A program made the position numbers and the translations under genes. A stretch of 34,545 bases of DNA, from assembly GCF_029589495.1 (NCBI RefSeq), contig NZ_JAAIVF010000012.1, positions 1 through 34,545 of the forward strand, written 5' to 3'. The stretch is from Speluncibacter jeojiensis. GTDB lineage: Bacteria; Actinomycetota; Actinomycetes; Mycobacteriales; Mycobacteriaceae. The notes under the pieces are model-generated. The model did not search any database and was not told where the DNA came from. It saw only the letters and a program-made list of their open reading frames with translations. Positions 15,752 to 27,158 of the stretch are shown in pieces; position 1 is the first letter of the stretch; the number at the start of each line of letters is the position of its first letter.

Positions 15752-16531
15752 GTGGCAGGTGCCGCCGCCGACAGCGATACCCGTTCGGGCCGCCGTGAGG
15801 CGCCTTCGATGGCGGAGAGGATGACGTTGATCCTCGACGCCTTCGACAGGCGCTCGACCCGGCTGAACCTGCAGGAGGTCGCCGGCCTGACCCGGCTGCC
15901 CCGATCGACGGCGCACCGAATCCTCGAACAGCTGGTGAACCTGCACTGGCTCGACCACACCGCGCTCGGATACACCCTCGGCCGGCGGGCGCTCGGCCTC
16001 GGCGGTGACGGTGGACTGCAGAGCGAGATCCGGCGGGCGGCGGCACAGCATCTGCACGAGCTGCAGTTGCGCACCGGGATGGCGGTGCATCTGGCGGTCC
16101 CCGAGGGGTCCGAGGAGGTGTATCTCGACAAGATCGGCGACCGGTTCGCCGCGGCGATGGCGTCCCGGGTAGGCGGACGCCAGCCGATCCACTTCACCAC
16201 CGGCGGTCGCGCGATGCTGGCGATGCTCCAGCCCGAGCATGCCGACGCCCTCGTGCGGGACAACCTCGCCAGCCCCGAGTCCGCCCGCGGGTGGACACTC
16301 GACGGCCTGCACCGGGAGCTCGGGCACATCCGGAAGCACCGTGGACTGTCGATCGACCGCACCGGGGTGCTGAGCAAGAACTTCACCAGCGCGGCCATGG
16401 CGGTGCGCGGACCGGAGGGTCCGGTCGCCGCGATCAGCGTGTGTCCGCAATCGCGGCAGGCGCCGCTCGAGCGGGTCGCGCCGCTGATCGCCGAGACGGT
16501 CCGGCGCACCACCGCAGACCTGTTCGGGTAG
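15752..16531 (+). CDS. IclR-family transcriptional regulator
   Basis: A 259-residue regulator with an N-terminal winged helix (about 22-82: MTLILDAFDRRSTRLNLQEVAGLTRLPRSTAHRILEQL) and the IclR effector domain (about 90-255: LQLRTGMAVHLAVPEGSEEVYLDKIG, PIHFTTGGRAMLA, GVLSKNFTSAAMAVRGPEGPVAAISV). The effector is probably a small organic acid or aromatic acid, as in the family, but cannot be named. Start GTG at 15752 follows AGGAGG with seven bases between; the open frame extends far upstream without homology. Candidate targets are its own gene, the AhpD-like gene and lutABC in the same accessory segment. Confidence 0.93.
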   Translation: MAGAAADSDTRSGRREAPSMAERMTLILDAFDRRSTRLNLQEVAGLTRLPRSTAHRILEQLVNLHWLDHTALGYTLGRRALGLGGDGGLQSEIRRAAAQHLHELQLRTGMAVHLAVPEGSEEVYLDKIGDRFAAAMASRVGGRQPIHFTTGGRAMLAMLQPEHADALVRDNLASPESARGWTLDGLHRELGHIRKHRGLSIDRTGVLSKNFTSAAMAVRGPEGPVAAISVCPQSRQAPLERVAPLIAETVRRTTADLFG

Positions 16532-16561
16532 ACGGACGGGAGGCGGCGGGCCCGGGCTCGC

Positions 16562-16597
16562 CGCCTCGAGGGCACCGCCTCGAGAACATCGCCTCGA
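16562..16597 (+). repeat. Three direct repeats CGCCTCGA with 14-base period
   Basis: CGCCTCGA occurs at 16562-16569, 16576-16583 and 16590-16597, each start exactly 14 bases after the last. It lies between the IclR stop and the terminator hairpin. No function is evident. Confidence 0.6.
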
Positions 16598-16605
16598 AAT
16601 AACGA

Positions 16606-16640
16606 AAGCCCTGGTGAGACTTACCATCTCACCAGGGCTT
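16606..16640. terminator. Strong hairpin terminator of tRNA-Pro, probably bidirectional
   Basis: A perfect 14-bp stem (AAGCCCTGGTGAGA, 16606-16619, with TCTCACCAGGGCTT, 16627-16640) and a 7-base loop. On the minus strand it follows the tRNA-Pro 3' end by five bases and is succeeded by TTTCGTTATTTCG, a good T-rich tail. On the plus strand it can also stop reading from the IclR gene, though its tail there is poor. Confidence 0.88.
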
Positions 16641-16645
16641 CACTG

Positions 16646-16719
<74 letters not shown>

Positions 16720-16728
16720 CCATCGCCT

Positions 16729-16793
16729 TGCGGCGACGACAGAACACTACCCCAGCGCGTGCCGCCGGTGCCAATCGCCCTGTCGTCGCCGCA
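16729..16793. repeat. Perfect 14-bp inverted repeat bracketing the tRNA-Pro promoter
   Basis: TGCGGCGACGACAG (16729-16742) and its exact reverse complement CTGTCGTCGCCGCA (16780-16793) are separated by 37 bases. The interval contains the proposed -35 and -10 of tRNA-Pro. One arm begins six bases after the der stop; the other ends ten bases before the tRNA. Confidence 0.7.
16744..16774 (-). promoter_or_regulatory. Candidate tRNA-Pro promoter
   Basis: Minus strand TTGGCA (16774-16769), a 19-base spacer, and TAGTGT (16749-16744). A start about seven bases on would give a leader of about 18 bases ahead of the tRNA. The spacer is two bases longer than ideal. Confidence 0.45.
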
Positions 16794-16798
16794 TCCGG

Positions 16799-18259
16799 CT
16801 ACTTCTTGCGACGGTCCCGCTTCTCCCGCACGCGCACCGAGATCCGCACCGGCGATCCGTCGAAGTTGAACTCCTCACGCAGCTTCCGCTCGAGGAACCG
16901 GCGGTACCCGGCCTCCAGGAACCCCGTGGTGAACAGCACGAACGTCGGGGGCCGGGTGCCCGCCTGGGTCGCGAACAGCACCCGCGGCAGCCGGCCACCA
17001 CGCAGCGGCGGCGGCGTCGCAGCGATGATCTCCTTGAGCCAGTTGTTGAGCCGGCCGGTCGGGATCCGCTTGTCCCACGAGTCGAGCGCGGTCTCCAGCG
17101 CCGGCACCAGCTTCTGCACGGCACGACCGGTCTTCGCCGAGATGTTGACCCGCTGCGCCCACGGCACCCGGACCAGATCCCGGTCGATCTCCTTGGCGAG
17201 GGTGTACCGGCGGTCCTCGTCGACGAGGTCCCACTTGTTGAACGCCAGCACCAGCGCCCGGCCCGCCTCGGCGACCATCGACAGCACCCGCTGGTCCTGC
17301 TCGGTGATCGGCTCGGACGCGTCGATCAGCAGGATCGCGACCTCGGCGGCCTCGATCGCCGACTTGGTGCGCAGCGACGCATAGAACTCGTGCCCGCTGG
17401 CTTGGCTGACGCGCTTGCGCAGCCCGGCGGTGTCGACGAACTTCCACACCTTCCCGCCGAGTTCGACGAGCGAGTCCACCGGGTCGACGGTCGTGCCCGC
17501 GACGTCGTGCACCACCGAGCGCTCGTCACCGGAGAGCTTGTTGATCAGGCTTGACTTGCCGACGTTCGGCTTCCCGACCAGCGCCACCCGGCGCGGTCCA
17601 CCGATGGCACTGCCTTCGCGCGGGGTCTGCGGCAGCGCCTCGAGGACCACATCGAGCAGGTCACCGGTGCCGCGGCCGTGGGTGGCGGACACCGTGTGCG
17701 GCTCCCCCAGCCCCAGTGACCACAGTGCGGCGGCCTCGGCCTCCAGGCGCTCGTCGTCGACCTTGTTGGCCACCAGGATCACCGGCGCCTTGGACCGGCG
17801 CAACACGCGCGCCACCGCCTCATCGGTGGCGGTCGCGCCGACCACCGCGTCGACGACCAGCACGATCGCGTCCGCGGTCGCCATCGCCTGCTCGGCCTGC
17901 CGCGCCACCGACTGCTGCAGGCCCTTGGCGTCCGGTTCCCAGCCGCCGGTGTCCTGCACGGTGAATCGCCGGCCCGCCCAGTTGGCGTCGTAGGACACCC
18001 GGTCGCGGGTGACGCCCGGGACGTCCTCGACGACCGCCTCTCGCCGACCGATGATCCGGTTCACCAGCGTCGACTTGCCGACGTTGGGCCGGCCGACGAC
18101 CGCGAGCACCGGAACCGGACCCGCGTCCTCCGCCTCACCGACGCCCTCGACGTCGGCGTACTCCCAGTCCGACTCCTCCGACCAGGTGCCGTCGGCCGAG
18201 TAGTCGAACGACTCGGGGCCCGCGCCGTCCGCAGCACCACCGAAGAACTGCTCGCTCAC
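16799..18259 (-). CDS. der: Ribosome biogenesis GTPase Der (EngA)
   Basis: Essential GTPase with two tandem G domains that acts in 50S subunit assembly. The 486-residue protein has an acidic N-terminal extension of about 48 residues, then G domain 1 ([10 protein letters not shown] at 56-65, DTGG at 103-106, NKVD at 165-168) and G domain 2 ([10 protein letters not shown] at 229-238, DTAG at 276-279, NKWD further on), and a C-terminal KH-like domain ending in a basic tail. The GTG start at 18259 overlaps the TGA of cmk (GTGA). A tRNA-Pro follows. The N-terminal acidic extension is seen in other actinobacterial Der proteins. Confidence 0.97.
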   Translation of the reverse strand: MSEQFFGGAADGAGPESFDYSADGTWSEESDWEYADVEGVGEAEDAGPVPVLAVVGRPNVGKSTLVNRIIGRREAVVEDVPGVTRDRVSYDANWAGRRFTVQDTGGWEPDAKGLQQSVARQAEQAMATADAIVLVVDAVVGATATDEAVARVLRRSKAPVILVANKVDDERLEAEAAALWSLGLGEPHTVSATHGRGTGDLLDVVLEALPQTPREGSAIGGPRRVALVGKPNVGKSSLINKLSGDERSVVHDVAGTTVDPVDSLVELGGKVWKFVDTAGLRKRVSQASGHEFYASLRTKSAIEAAEVAILLIDASEPITEQDQRVLSMVAEAGRALVLAFNKWDLVDEDRRYTLAKEIDRDLVRVPWAQRVNISAKTGRAVQKLVPALETALDSWDKRIPTGRLNNWLKEIIAATPPPLRGGRLPRVLFATQAGTRPPTFVLFTTGFLEAGYRRFLERKLREEFNFDGSPVRISVRVREKRDRRKK

Positions 18260-18951
18260 GTTGCCGCTCCCATTCGCTCGTTGACCAATGCCACCAGCAC
18301 CTCGATCACCTCGTCGAGCCCCAGCTCGCTGGTGTCGACGACGTCCGCGTCCTCGGCGGTCCGCAGCGGCGAGGCCGCGCGGGTCGAATCGAGGTGGTCG
18401 CGGCGCTGCACGTCGGCCAGCACGGCCGCGTAGTCGTCCCCGCGCCCCTCGGCGATGTTCTGCAGGTTCCGCCGGTCGGCGCGCGCCTCGGCCGAGGCGG
18501 TCAGATAGATCTTCACATCGGCGTCCGGAAGCACCTCGGTTCCGATGTCGCGGCCCTCGACCACGATCCGGTCGGCGCCCGCCGCCAGCGCACGCTGCTG
18601 TTCGAGCAGCAGGGTGCGCACCGGCGGCACGGCCGCCACGGCCGAGACCGCGCCGGTCACGGCGGCGCCGCGGATCTCGTGGGCCACGTCCTCACCGGCG
18701 AGCAGCACCTGCTCGCCCGACGGGTCCGATCCGATGCTCAGCGGCAGCCCGTCCACCGCCGCGGCGATCGCCGCGGGGTCGGCCAGGTCCGCTCCGGCCC
18801 GTAACACCTGCAGGGTCGCGACCCGGTACATCGCACCGGTGTCCAGGTAGCTCGCCCCCAGCGCCTGCGCGAGGCGCCGCGACACGCTCGACTTGCCGGT
18901 GCCCGACGGACCGTCCATCGCCACGACCAGTCGACCTGTCACCGGGTTCAC
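18256..18951 (-). CDS. cmk: Cytidylate kinase
   Basis: Phosphorylates CMP and dCMP with ATP. The 231-residue protein has the P-loop [11 protein letters not shown] (about 12-22), the substrate segment [13 protein letters not shown] (about 35-47), EIRG (about 91-94) and [31 protein letters not shown] (about 134-164), all standard for Cmk. The GTG at 18951 overlaps the TGA of the pseudouridine-synthase gene, and the cmk stop overlaps the der start, so the three are coupled, the same order as Rv1711-Rv1713. Confidence 0.97.
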   Translation of the reverse strand: MNPVTGRLVVAMDGPSGTGKSSVSRRLAQALGASYLDTGAMYRVATLQVLRAGADLADPAAIAAAVDGLPLSIGSDPSGEQVLLAGEDVAHEIRGAAVTGAVSAVAAVPPVRTLLLEQQRALAAGADRIVVEGRDIGTEVLPDADVKIYLTASAEARADRRNLQNIAEGRGDDYAAVLADVQRRDHLDSTRAASPLRTAEDADVVDTSELGLDEVIEVLVALVNERMGAAT

Positions 18952-20060
18952 AGTCCCACCTGCTCGTAGAGTCCGCCGACCTCGGCGCGGTTGAGCGCGC
19001 GCAACGTCCCCGGCCGCTGGTCGCCCAGCGCGACCGGGCCGATGTCGGTGCGCACCAGCCGGATCACCGGGTGCCCGACCGCGTCCAGCAGCCGGCGCAC
19101 GATGTGCTTGCGGCCCTCGTGCAGCGTCAGCTCGACGAGCGACTTGCCCTCGTTGATGCCGCGCACCGTGAACGAGTCGGCCCGCGCAATCCCGTCCTCG
19201 AGCTCGACGCCGGCGCGCAACTGTTTGCCGATGCCACGGGCGACCTCGCCGGCCACCGTCGCCAGATACGTCTTCGACACCTCGTACGACGGGTGCATCA
19301 GGCGGTGTGCCAGGTCGCCGTCGTTGGTGAGCAGCAGCAGTCCCTCGGTGTCCGCGTCGAGCCGGCCCACATGGAACAGCCGCTGACCGGCCGCCACCCG
19401 CTCGGCCACGATGTCGCCGACACAGGGACGTCCGAGGTCGTCGGACATGGTCGACTGCCAGCCGCGCGGCTTGTTCAGCGCCAGGTGCACGAGCTCGGCG
19501 GCGATGACGATGCGGGTACCGTCGACGCGCACGACCGCCGTGTTCGGGTCGATGCGCAGGCCCTGCTCGGTGACGATCGCGCCATCGACCTCGACCCGGC
19601 CCTGCGCGATCAGTTCCTCGGCCGCACGCCTGGAGGCGACGCCCGCCTGCGCGAGCACCTTCTGCAGGCGGGTCCCCTCGCCCTTCGGATGGCCGCCGAC
19701 CGCCCGCGGCTCGAACGACGTCGCGACCGGACCCGAGCCCTGGTGGCGGGCCGGTTTGGCGTTGCTCAGCTTGGTGGGCGCGCTGTGCTGACGCTGCGGC
19801 TTGGCATTCTTCTTCGCGGCGTTCTTCTTCGGCGTGGGCTTGCCGCCACCGGTCGGCCTGCCACCGGCGGACTTGCCGTCCACAGGCTTCCCCCGAGTCG
19901 GCTTGCCGGCGCCCTTCGCGGTGCCGGCCGCACCCGCGCCGGTCTTGCCGGCGGCGCCGCGGCTCTTGTGCGGTGCGCCCTTCGCGGTCCCGCCCCTGGC
20001 GGGAGTTCCCTGACGCTTGTTTCGATCCGGTGTGCCATCACGGCGAGCGGGTCTGTTCAC
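18948..20060 (-). CDS. Pseudouridine synthase, RsuA/RluB family
   Basis: A 370-residue enzyme that converts uridine to pseudouridine in ribosomal RNA, probably 23S (RluB-like). The S4 RNA-binding domain is at about 130-175 ([31 protein letters not shown]), followed by the catalytic domain with [10 protein letters not shown] and [19 protein letters not shown], in which D235 is the catalytic aspartate. The first about 125 residues are low complexity, rich in Lys, Gly, Pro and Ala, and probably disordered and RNA-binding. The GTG start at 20060 directly follows the TAA of scpB. Target position cannot be told from sequence. Confidence 0.94.
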   Translation of the reverse strand: MNRPARRDGTPDRNKRQGTPARGGTAKGAPHKSRGAAGKTGAGAAGTAKGAGKPTRGKPVDGKSAGGRPTGGGKPTPKKNAAKKNAKPQRQHSAPTKLSNAKPARHQGSGPVATSFEPRAVGGHPKGEGTRLQKVLAQAGVASRRAAEELIAQGRVEVDGAIVTEQGLRIDPNTAVVRVDGTRIVIAAELVHLALNKPRGWQSTMSDDLGRPCVGDIVAERVAAGQRLFHVGRLDADTEGLLLLTNDGDLAHRLMHPSYEVSKTYLATVAGEVARGIGKQLRAGVELEDGIARADSFTVRGINEGKSLVELTLHEGRKHIVRRLLDAVGHPVIRLVRTDIGPVALGDQRPGTLRALNRAEVGGLYEQVGL

Positions 20061-20771
20061 TTACTCGTCCACATCCATGTCGGTTTGTCTGGGGCCGGTA
20101 CCGATGGCACCGCCGGTGCCACGGGCGGCACCGCCCCGGTTGTTCAGTTTGGCAAATCGTGGCTCGTCCTCGAGGCCCTCGCTGATGTCGTCGATCAGAT
20201 CGACGTCCGGGAGCAGTGGCGCCAGCGGTGGCAGATCGGCCAGCGAGGCCAACCCGAGCCGTTCGAGGAACATCTCGGTCGTCACGTAGGTCGTCGCGTT
20301 GGTCTCCGGATCGGTACCCGCCTCGGCGATCAGTCCCCGGGCCAGCAACGTGCGCATGACGCCGTCCACGTTGACCCCACGCACAGCGCTCACCCGCGCG
20401 CGGGTCAACGGTTGACGGTAAGCCACGACCGCCAGGGTTTCCAAAGCCGCGCGGGTCAGCTTCGACCTGGCCCCGTCGAGGAGCAGTCGCTCGACGTACG
20501 GCGCGTGCTCGTTGCGGGTGTAGAAGCGCCACCCGTCCGCGGCGTACCGCAGATCGAATCCGCTGCCGCGCTCGTCGAACCCGGAAGCCATGGCGCGCAG
20601 CGTGGTTGCGATCGTGCGACGGTCGATGCCGGTGACCGACGCCAGTGTCTCCTCGTCCACCGGGGTGTCGACGACGAGCAGGATCGACTCGAGCACCGCC
20701 TCCAACTCGCGTCCGGCGAGGACCGGATCGGCCTCGTCGACGTCGCCGAAGTCGTGGTGCATCTCACTCAT
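20061..20771 (-). CDS. scpB: Segregation and condensation protein ScpB
   Basis: Kleisin-associated subunit of the SMC-ScpA-ScpB condensin. The 236-residue protein has two winged-helix domains: LEAVLESILLVVDTPVDEETLASVTG (about 23-48) and GARSKLTRAALETLAVVAYRQPLTRARVSAVRGVNVDGVMRTLLARGLI (about 99-147), the latter the best conserved part. A disordered Gly-rich C-terminus (about 205-236) follows. The ATG at 20771 overlaps the scpA stop (ATGA), so ScpA and ScpB are made together. Confidence 0.96.
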   Translation of the reverse strand: MSEMHHDFGDVDEADPVLAGRELEAVLESILLVVDTPVDEETLASVTGIDRRTIATTLRAMASGFDERGSGFDLRYAADGWRFYTRNEHAPYVERLLLDGARSKLTRAALETLAVVAYRQPLTRARVSAVRGVNVDGVMRTLLARGLIAEAGTDPETNATTYVTTEMFLERLGLASLADLPPLAPLLPDVDLIDDISEGLEDEPRFAKLNNRGGAARGTGGAIGTGPRQTDMDVDE

Positions 20772-21640
20772 CCGTAGTCCTCCGCGGTGATCACCGGCCC
20801 CTCCTCGTCGGCGGTCCAGGTGACCAGCAGATCGCCCAGCGGCTCACGCTGCTCGAACAGCACCGAGCGTCCGCGGTAGAGCTCGAGCAGCCCCAGGAAG
20901 CGCGCCACGATCTCCACCGCCTGCTCGCACTCGGCCACCAGCTCCCCGAACGTCGCCCATTGTCCGCTCCTCCGCTCCCGCAGCAACTCCAGCACCCGCG
21001 CGGCGTGCTCGGGCACCGACACGGTCGGCGCGTGCAGATGGTCCAGACCGACGGTGGGGACCGGGCGGGGGCGGAACGCGGCGGCCGCGATCTCCGCGAA
21101 CCGCCCCACGTCCACGCCGATCATGACCTCGGGCAGCAGGTTCGCGAAGCGGTCCTCCAGTGCCACCGACCTCGGATACCGGCGCAGCGCCGCCGCCTCC
21201 AGCTCACCGAACAGCTCGGCAACCTGCTTGTACGCGCGGTACTGCAGCAGCCGGGCGAACAGCAGGTCGCGAGCCTCGAGCAGCGCGAGGTCCTCGGCGT
21301 CTTCCACCTCGCCGGACGGCAGCAGCCGCGCCGCCTTCAGGTCCAGCAAGGTCGCCGCAACCACCAGGAACTCGGTTGTCGTGTCCAGGCCCATCTCGGC
21401 GCCGAGTGTCCTGGTGTAGGCGATGAAGTCGTCGGTGACCTGGTGCAGCGCCACCTCGGTCACGTCGAGTTCGCGCTGGCCGATCAGGGTCAGCAGCAGG
21501 TCGAAGGGACCCTCGAAGTTGTGCAGCCGAACCCGGAAGCCCCCCTCGGCGGCGCCGGTGGGCGGCGATCCCGGAGCTGCTTCGGCCGTCCCGACCGCCT
21601 CGACGGTGCCGGTCGAGGCGGCACCCTCGGTACTCGTCAC
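20768..21640 (-). CDS. scpA: Segregation and condensation protein ScpA
   Basis: Kleisin subunit bridging SMC heads. From the GTG at 21640, 290 residues. The N-terminal SMC-contacting part is FRVRLHNFEGPFDLLLTLIGQRELDVTEVALHQVTDDFIAY, then TTEFLVVAATLLDLKAARLLP; the C-terminal winged helix includes TFGELVAECEQAVEIVARFLGLLELYR. The frame is open further upstream inside the ParA gene, but the GTG two bases after the parA stop starts just ahead of the family's homology and avoids overlap. Its ribosome site is weak, so coupling to parA is likely. Confidence 0.94.
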   Translation of the reverse strand: MTSTEGAASTGTVEAVGTAEAAPGSPPTGAAEGGFRVRLHNFEGPFDLLLTLIGQRELDVTEVALHQVTDDFIAYTRTLGAEMGLDTTTEFLVVAATLLDLKAARLLPSGEVEDAEDLALLEARDLLFARLLQYRAYKQVAELFGELEAAALRRYPRSVALEDRFANLLPEVMIGVDVGRFAEIAAAAFRPRPVPTVGLDHLHAPTVSVPEHAARVLELLRERRSGQWATFGELVAECEQAVEIVARFLGLLELYRGRSVLFEQREPLGDLLVTWTADEEGPVITAEDYG

Positions 21641-21642
21641 TG

Positions 21643-22605
21643 TCAGCGGCCGGTCCTGGAGACGACCTCGCACGCGAGCGCCCGGTAGGCCAGCGCACCG
21701 CCGGACTTCGGCGCCCACGAGGTGATCGGCTCACCGGCCACGCTGGTCTCGGGGAACCGGACCGTGCGGGAGATCACCGTGTCGTAGACCAGGTCGCCGA
21801 ACACCTCCACCACGCGGGCCATCACCTCGCGCGAGTGGAGGGTGCGGGCGTCGAACATGGTCACCAGGATGCCCGCAAGGGTCAGCTTGGGGTTGAGCCG
21901 GTCGCGCACCTTGTCGACGGTGTCGTTGAGCAGCGCCAGCCCACGCAGGCTGAAATACTCACACTCCATCGGGATGAGCACCTCGTCCGCGCAGGCCAAC
22001 GCGTTCACGGTGAGCAGACCGAGCGACGGCTGACAGTCGACCAGCACGTAGTCGTACTGGTCGAGCACCGGATACAGCACGCGGGCCAGCGCCTGCTCCC
22101 GTCCGACCTCGCTGACCAGTTGGATCTCCGCGGCGGACAGGTCGATGTTGCTCGGCAGCAGGTCCAGGCCCTCGACGCGGGTGTGCATGAGGACGTCGTC
22201 GACCGACACCTTCGGTTCGACGAGCAGGTTGTACACGGTCTGGTCGAGGTCGTGGTGGGCGACACCGAGGCCGGCCGACAGCGCCCCTTGCGGATCGAGG
22301 TCGACGAGCAGCACCCGGCGGCCGTACTCGGCCAGCGCCGCACCGAGGTTGATCGTCGACGTCGTCTTTCCGACCCCGCCCTTCTGATTGCACATGGCGA
22401 CGACCAGCGCGGGACCGTGCGTCGACACCGGGCGCGGCTCGGGGATGTCCCGCCTCGGCCGGCCGGTGGGGCCGAGCTCCGCGGGGTCGGGCGCGGGCTG
22501 TTCGTCACCGGCTCCGGACTCCGCCGGACGCGGCGCCAGGGTCAGCGCGTGGTCGGAACCGGTGTGCTCCGCCGACCCGAACGCAGACGGCTGCGGTGTC
22601 GTCAC
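21643..22605 (-). CDS. ParA/Soj-family partition ATPase
   Basis: A 320-residue ATPase with a deviant Walker A NQKGGVGKTTSTINLG (K75 signature lysine, K80), VLLVDLDPQGALSAGLGV (Walker A'), YVLVDCQPSLGLLTVNAL (Walker B) and the Soj-like FDARTLHSREV region. A disordered N-terminus of about 65 residues precedes it. No parB partner is adjacent; instead scpA and scpB follow, as with Rv1708, so this is a second, orphan ParA rather than the origin-linked one. It may link the condensin proteins to the nucleoid, by context. GTG start at 22605 after GGGGAG. Confidence 0.93.
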   Translation of the reverse strand: MTTPQPSAFGSAEHTGSDHALTLAPRPAESGAGDEQPAPDPAELGPTGRPRRDIPEPRPVSTHGPALVVAMCNQKGGVGKTTSTINLGAALAEYGRRVLLVDLDPQGALSAGLGVAHHDLDQTVYNLLVEPKVSVDDVLMHTRVEGLDLLPSNIDLSAAEIQLVSEVGREQALARVLYPVLDQYDYVLVDCQPSLGLLTVNALACADEVLIPMECEYFSLRGLALLNDTVDKVRDRLNPKLTLAGILVTMFDARTLHSREVMARVVEVFGDLVYDTVISRTVRFPETSVAGEPITSWAPKSGGALAYRALACEVVSRTGR

Positions 22606-22697
22606 AGTGCGTGCTCCCCTCCGCTTGTCAGAACCCTGCGAGCTTATTTCGCGTTGCAGCCTAATGGCCAGTGCCCCGCATCCGTGGCGCGTCGAGG

Positions 22698-22736
22698 ATC
22701 ACCGCCGCCGATCACCGGCGCCGCTCACCGGGCCCG
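22698..22736. repeat. Three imperfect 13-base repeats at the end of xerD
   Basis: ATCACCGCCGCCG (22698-22710), ATCACCGGCGCCG (22711-22723) and CTCACCGGGCCCG (22724-22736) follow without gaps. The third includes the xerD stop codon. Copy number could vary between strains. Confidence 0.5.
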
Positions 22737-23648
22737 CGGGTGGGCCCCGGCCCACACCTCGCGCAACGCACCGACGGTGACCAGCGTGTACACCTGGGTC
22801 GTCGTCACCGAGGCATGCCCGAGCAGTTCCTGCACCACCCGCACATCCGCGCCGCCGTCGAGCAGGTGCGTGGCGAAGGAGTGCCGCAGCGTGTGCGGTG
22901 ACACCGCCCCGACGACCCCGGCGCGCTCGGCTGCGCCGTGCAGCACCTGCCAGGCGCTTTGCCGGGACAACCGGCCGCCGCGGCTGTTCACGAACACCGC
23001 CGGCGTGCCGCGGGTGAGCAGGCCAGGGCGCCCACGCACCACGTACGCGTCCAACGCGGCCAGCGCGGGGCGCCCGACCGGCACCATCCGGTCCTTGCCG
23101 CCCTTGCCCCGCAGCAACACCGATCGGGTCTCGGCGTCGACGTCGTCGATGTCGAGCCCGACGGCCTCGGAGATCCGCGCACCGGTGGAATAGAGCACCT
23201 CGAGCAGTGCCCGATTCCGCAGCGACAGCGGCGTCGCGGTCTCGCCGTCGCCACCGGCCGCCTCGAGCAGCGCGAGCACCTGGTCGACGGGCAACGACTT
23301 CGGCAGGCGCCGGCCGGGTTGCGGCGGCTTGACGTCCCGGGCGACGTCGACCACGGTGAACCCCTCGGCAGCGGCGAAGCGGTGCAGGCCCCGGGCCGCG
23401 ATCAGCGCCCGCGCCGCCGAGCTGGGCGCCAACCCCGGCGAATCGTGGTCCGGATCCCCGCGGCGCAACGCCACGACGAAGTCCGCGACGTCCCGCTCGG
23501 TGACACCCGACAGGTCGTCGACCCCCCGCTCCGCCAGGTGGTGCCGGTAGCGCTCCAGGTCCCGCCGATACGAGCTGAGCGTGTTGCGAGCAGCCCCGCG
23601 CTCGACCGTCAGATGGTCGAGATAGGCGCGGATCTGATCGGCGAGCAC
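22725..23648 (-). CDS. xerD: Site-specific tyrosine recombinase XerD
   Basis: Resolves chromosome dimers at dif with XerC. The 307-residue protein has the SAM-like DNA-binding domain (about 1-108: [29 protein letters not shown]) and the catalytic domain with R158 ([12 protein letters not shown]), K182 (GKGGKDR), H252 and R255 ([13 protein letters not shown]), H278 (LLGHAS) and the nucleophile Y287 (TTTQVYT). All six residues are present. The GTG at 23648 is one base after the TGA of the ADP-ribose pyrophosphatase gene; the open frame upstream lacks homology. In M. tuberculosis extra genes separate it from the ParA gene; here they are next to each other. Confidence 0.96.
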   Translation of the reverse strand: MLADQIRAYLDHLTVERGAARNTLSSYRRDLERYRHHLAERGVDDLSGVTERDVADFVVALRRGDPDHDSPGLAPSSAARALIAARGLHRFAAAEGFTVVDVARDVKPPQPGRRLPKSLPVDQVLALLEAAGGDGETATPLSLRNRALLEVLYSTGARISEAVGLDIDDVDAETRSVLLRGKGGKDRMVPVGRPALAALDAYVVRGRPGLLTRGTPAVFVNSRGGRLSRQSAWQVLHGAAERAGVVGAVSPHTLRHSFATHLLDGGADVRVVQELLGHASVTTTQVYTLVTVGALREVWAGAHPRAR

Positions 23649-23649
23649 G

Positions 23650-26171
<2,522 letters not shown>

Positions 26172-26222
26172 TCACGGTAACACCACTCGGGTTGTGACAC
26201 CTCATGACGCGCCGAAACGCGG

Positions 26223-27158
26223 TCAGCTGCCGACCGTCACCGCCTCCGCGCCGACACCGGTGCCGTACTTGCCCGCCTTGTTGTCGAGTTGCTGCTGCAA
26301 CGCCAGTACCGTCGTGATCTGGCCCGAACTGTGGTCGACGTCGTCGACGGTGCTGACCTTGCTCGAGATCGCCGCATCCGAGCGCGCCATCGCGACTGCG
26401 GCATTGCCGTCGGCCGACCCGGTGGCCCCCGCCAGAACCGTGCCCCCGCCGCGGCCATCGAGGCCGGCGGCGAAGCGCGCCACCGTCGCACCGGTGTTGC
26501 CGTCGCCGCCCTTCGCCGCCCCCCCGGTGATCACGAGGGCCAGTTGGGCGGGCTTGACGGCGCCGTCGTCGTAGGCGATGAACCCACCCGAGCGCAGCGT
26601 CTGCATCGCGAGGTCGCGCTCCTGCGGAGTGCTCTGCGTCTGGTTGTTCTGCGGGTTGAGTAGCAGCACCGACCCCAGCAGATCGCCGGCGAGGCTGCCC
26701 GGATCCACCGCAGCGGTGCTGAGTTGGACACCCGCGGGGATGACGTTGGCGATGGTGCTGCGCAGCTTGTCCGCCCCGGTGAGGCTGACGAACGAGTCCG
26801 TCAATCCGACCCGACCCGCCACGGAACCGCCGGCCGCCTCGATCGTCTTCGCCACCGCATCGACGTCCGGTCGCCGGGCGTCCGGCGCGGTGAAGATCAC
26901 CACGCTGTGCTGCGCGAGCGCGTCGTGAACCACTCGGCCGGAGATCGCAGAATCAAAGATGTCCGCCGAATTCAGTTGCTGCTGTTGGTTGTTCACCTGC
27001 CCCTGCAGCGCGTGAACCTGATCCTGCAGTTCCGACTTGTCCGAGCTCAGCCCGGACAGCAGACCGTTGGACAGGGTGCTCGAGCCGAGGACCACGCCGA
27101 CCGCCAACGCGAGAAAGACCGCGGCCAACGAGATCACATGATGACGCAAAGAGATCAC
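26223..27158 (-). CDS. mctB: Copper transporter MctB/SteB (DUF3186)
   Basis: A 311-residue protein with one N-terminal membrane helix (about 7-27, HVISLAAVFLALAVGVVLGSS), a coiled coil (about 38-65, with a QQQQ run) and a periplasmic domain. In M. tuberculosis the homologue MctB limits copper build-up; in Corynebacterium the homologue SteB pairs with SteA in septation. No Cys or Met-rich copper motif is obvious, so the transport role is from family knowledge. The GTG at 27158 overlaps the steA stop (GTGA), giving a coupled pair. Conserved segments include RVGLTDSFVSLTG and GGAAKGGDGNTGATVARFAAGLD. Confidence 0.93.
   Translation of the reverse strand: MISLRHHVISLAAVFLALAVGVVLGSSTLSNGLLSGLSSDKSELQDQVHALQGQVNNQQQQLNSADIFDSAISGRVVHDALAQHSVVIFTAPDARRPDVDAVAKTIEAAGGSVAGRVGLTDSFVSLTGADKLRSTIANVIPAGVQLSTAAVDPGSLAGDLLGSVLLLNPQNNQTQSTPQERDLAMQTLRSGGFIAYDDGAVKPAQLALVITGGAAKGGDGNTGATVARFAAGLDGRGGGTVLAGATGSADGNAAVAMARSDAAISSKVSTVDDVDHSSGQITTVLALQQQLDNKAGKYGTGVGAEAVTVGS

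Noticed and set aside
18288-20777. Very long plus-strand open frame opposite cmk, the pseudouridine synthase and scpB
   Set aside because: Its translation is Arg/Pro/Gln/His-rich low-complexity sequence with no family motif; it is the antisense of well-supported genes in high-GC DNA.
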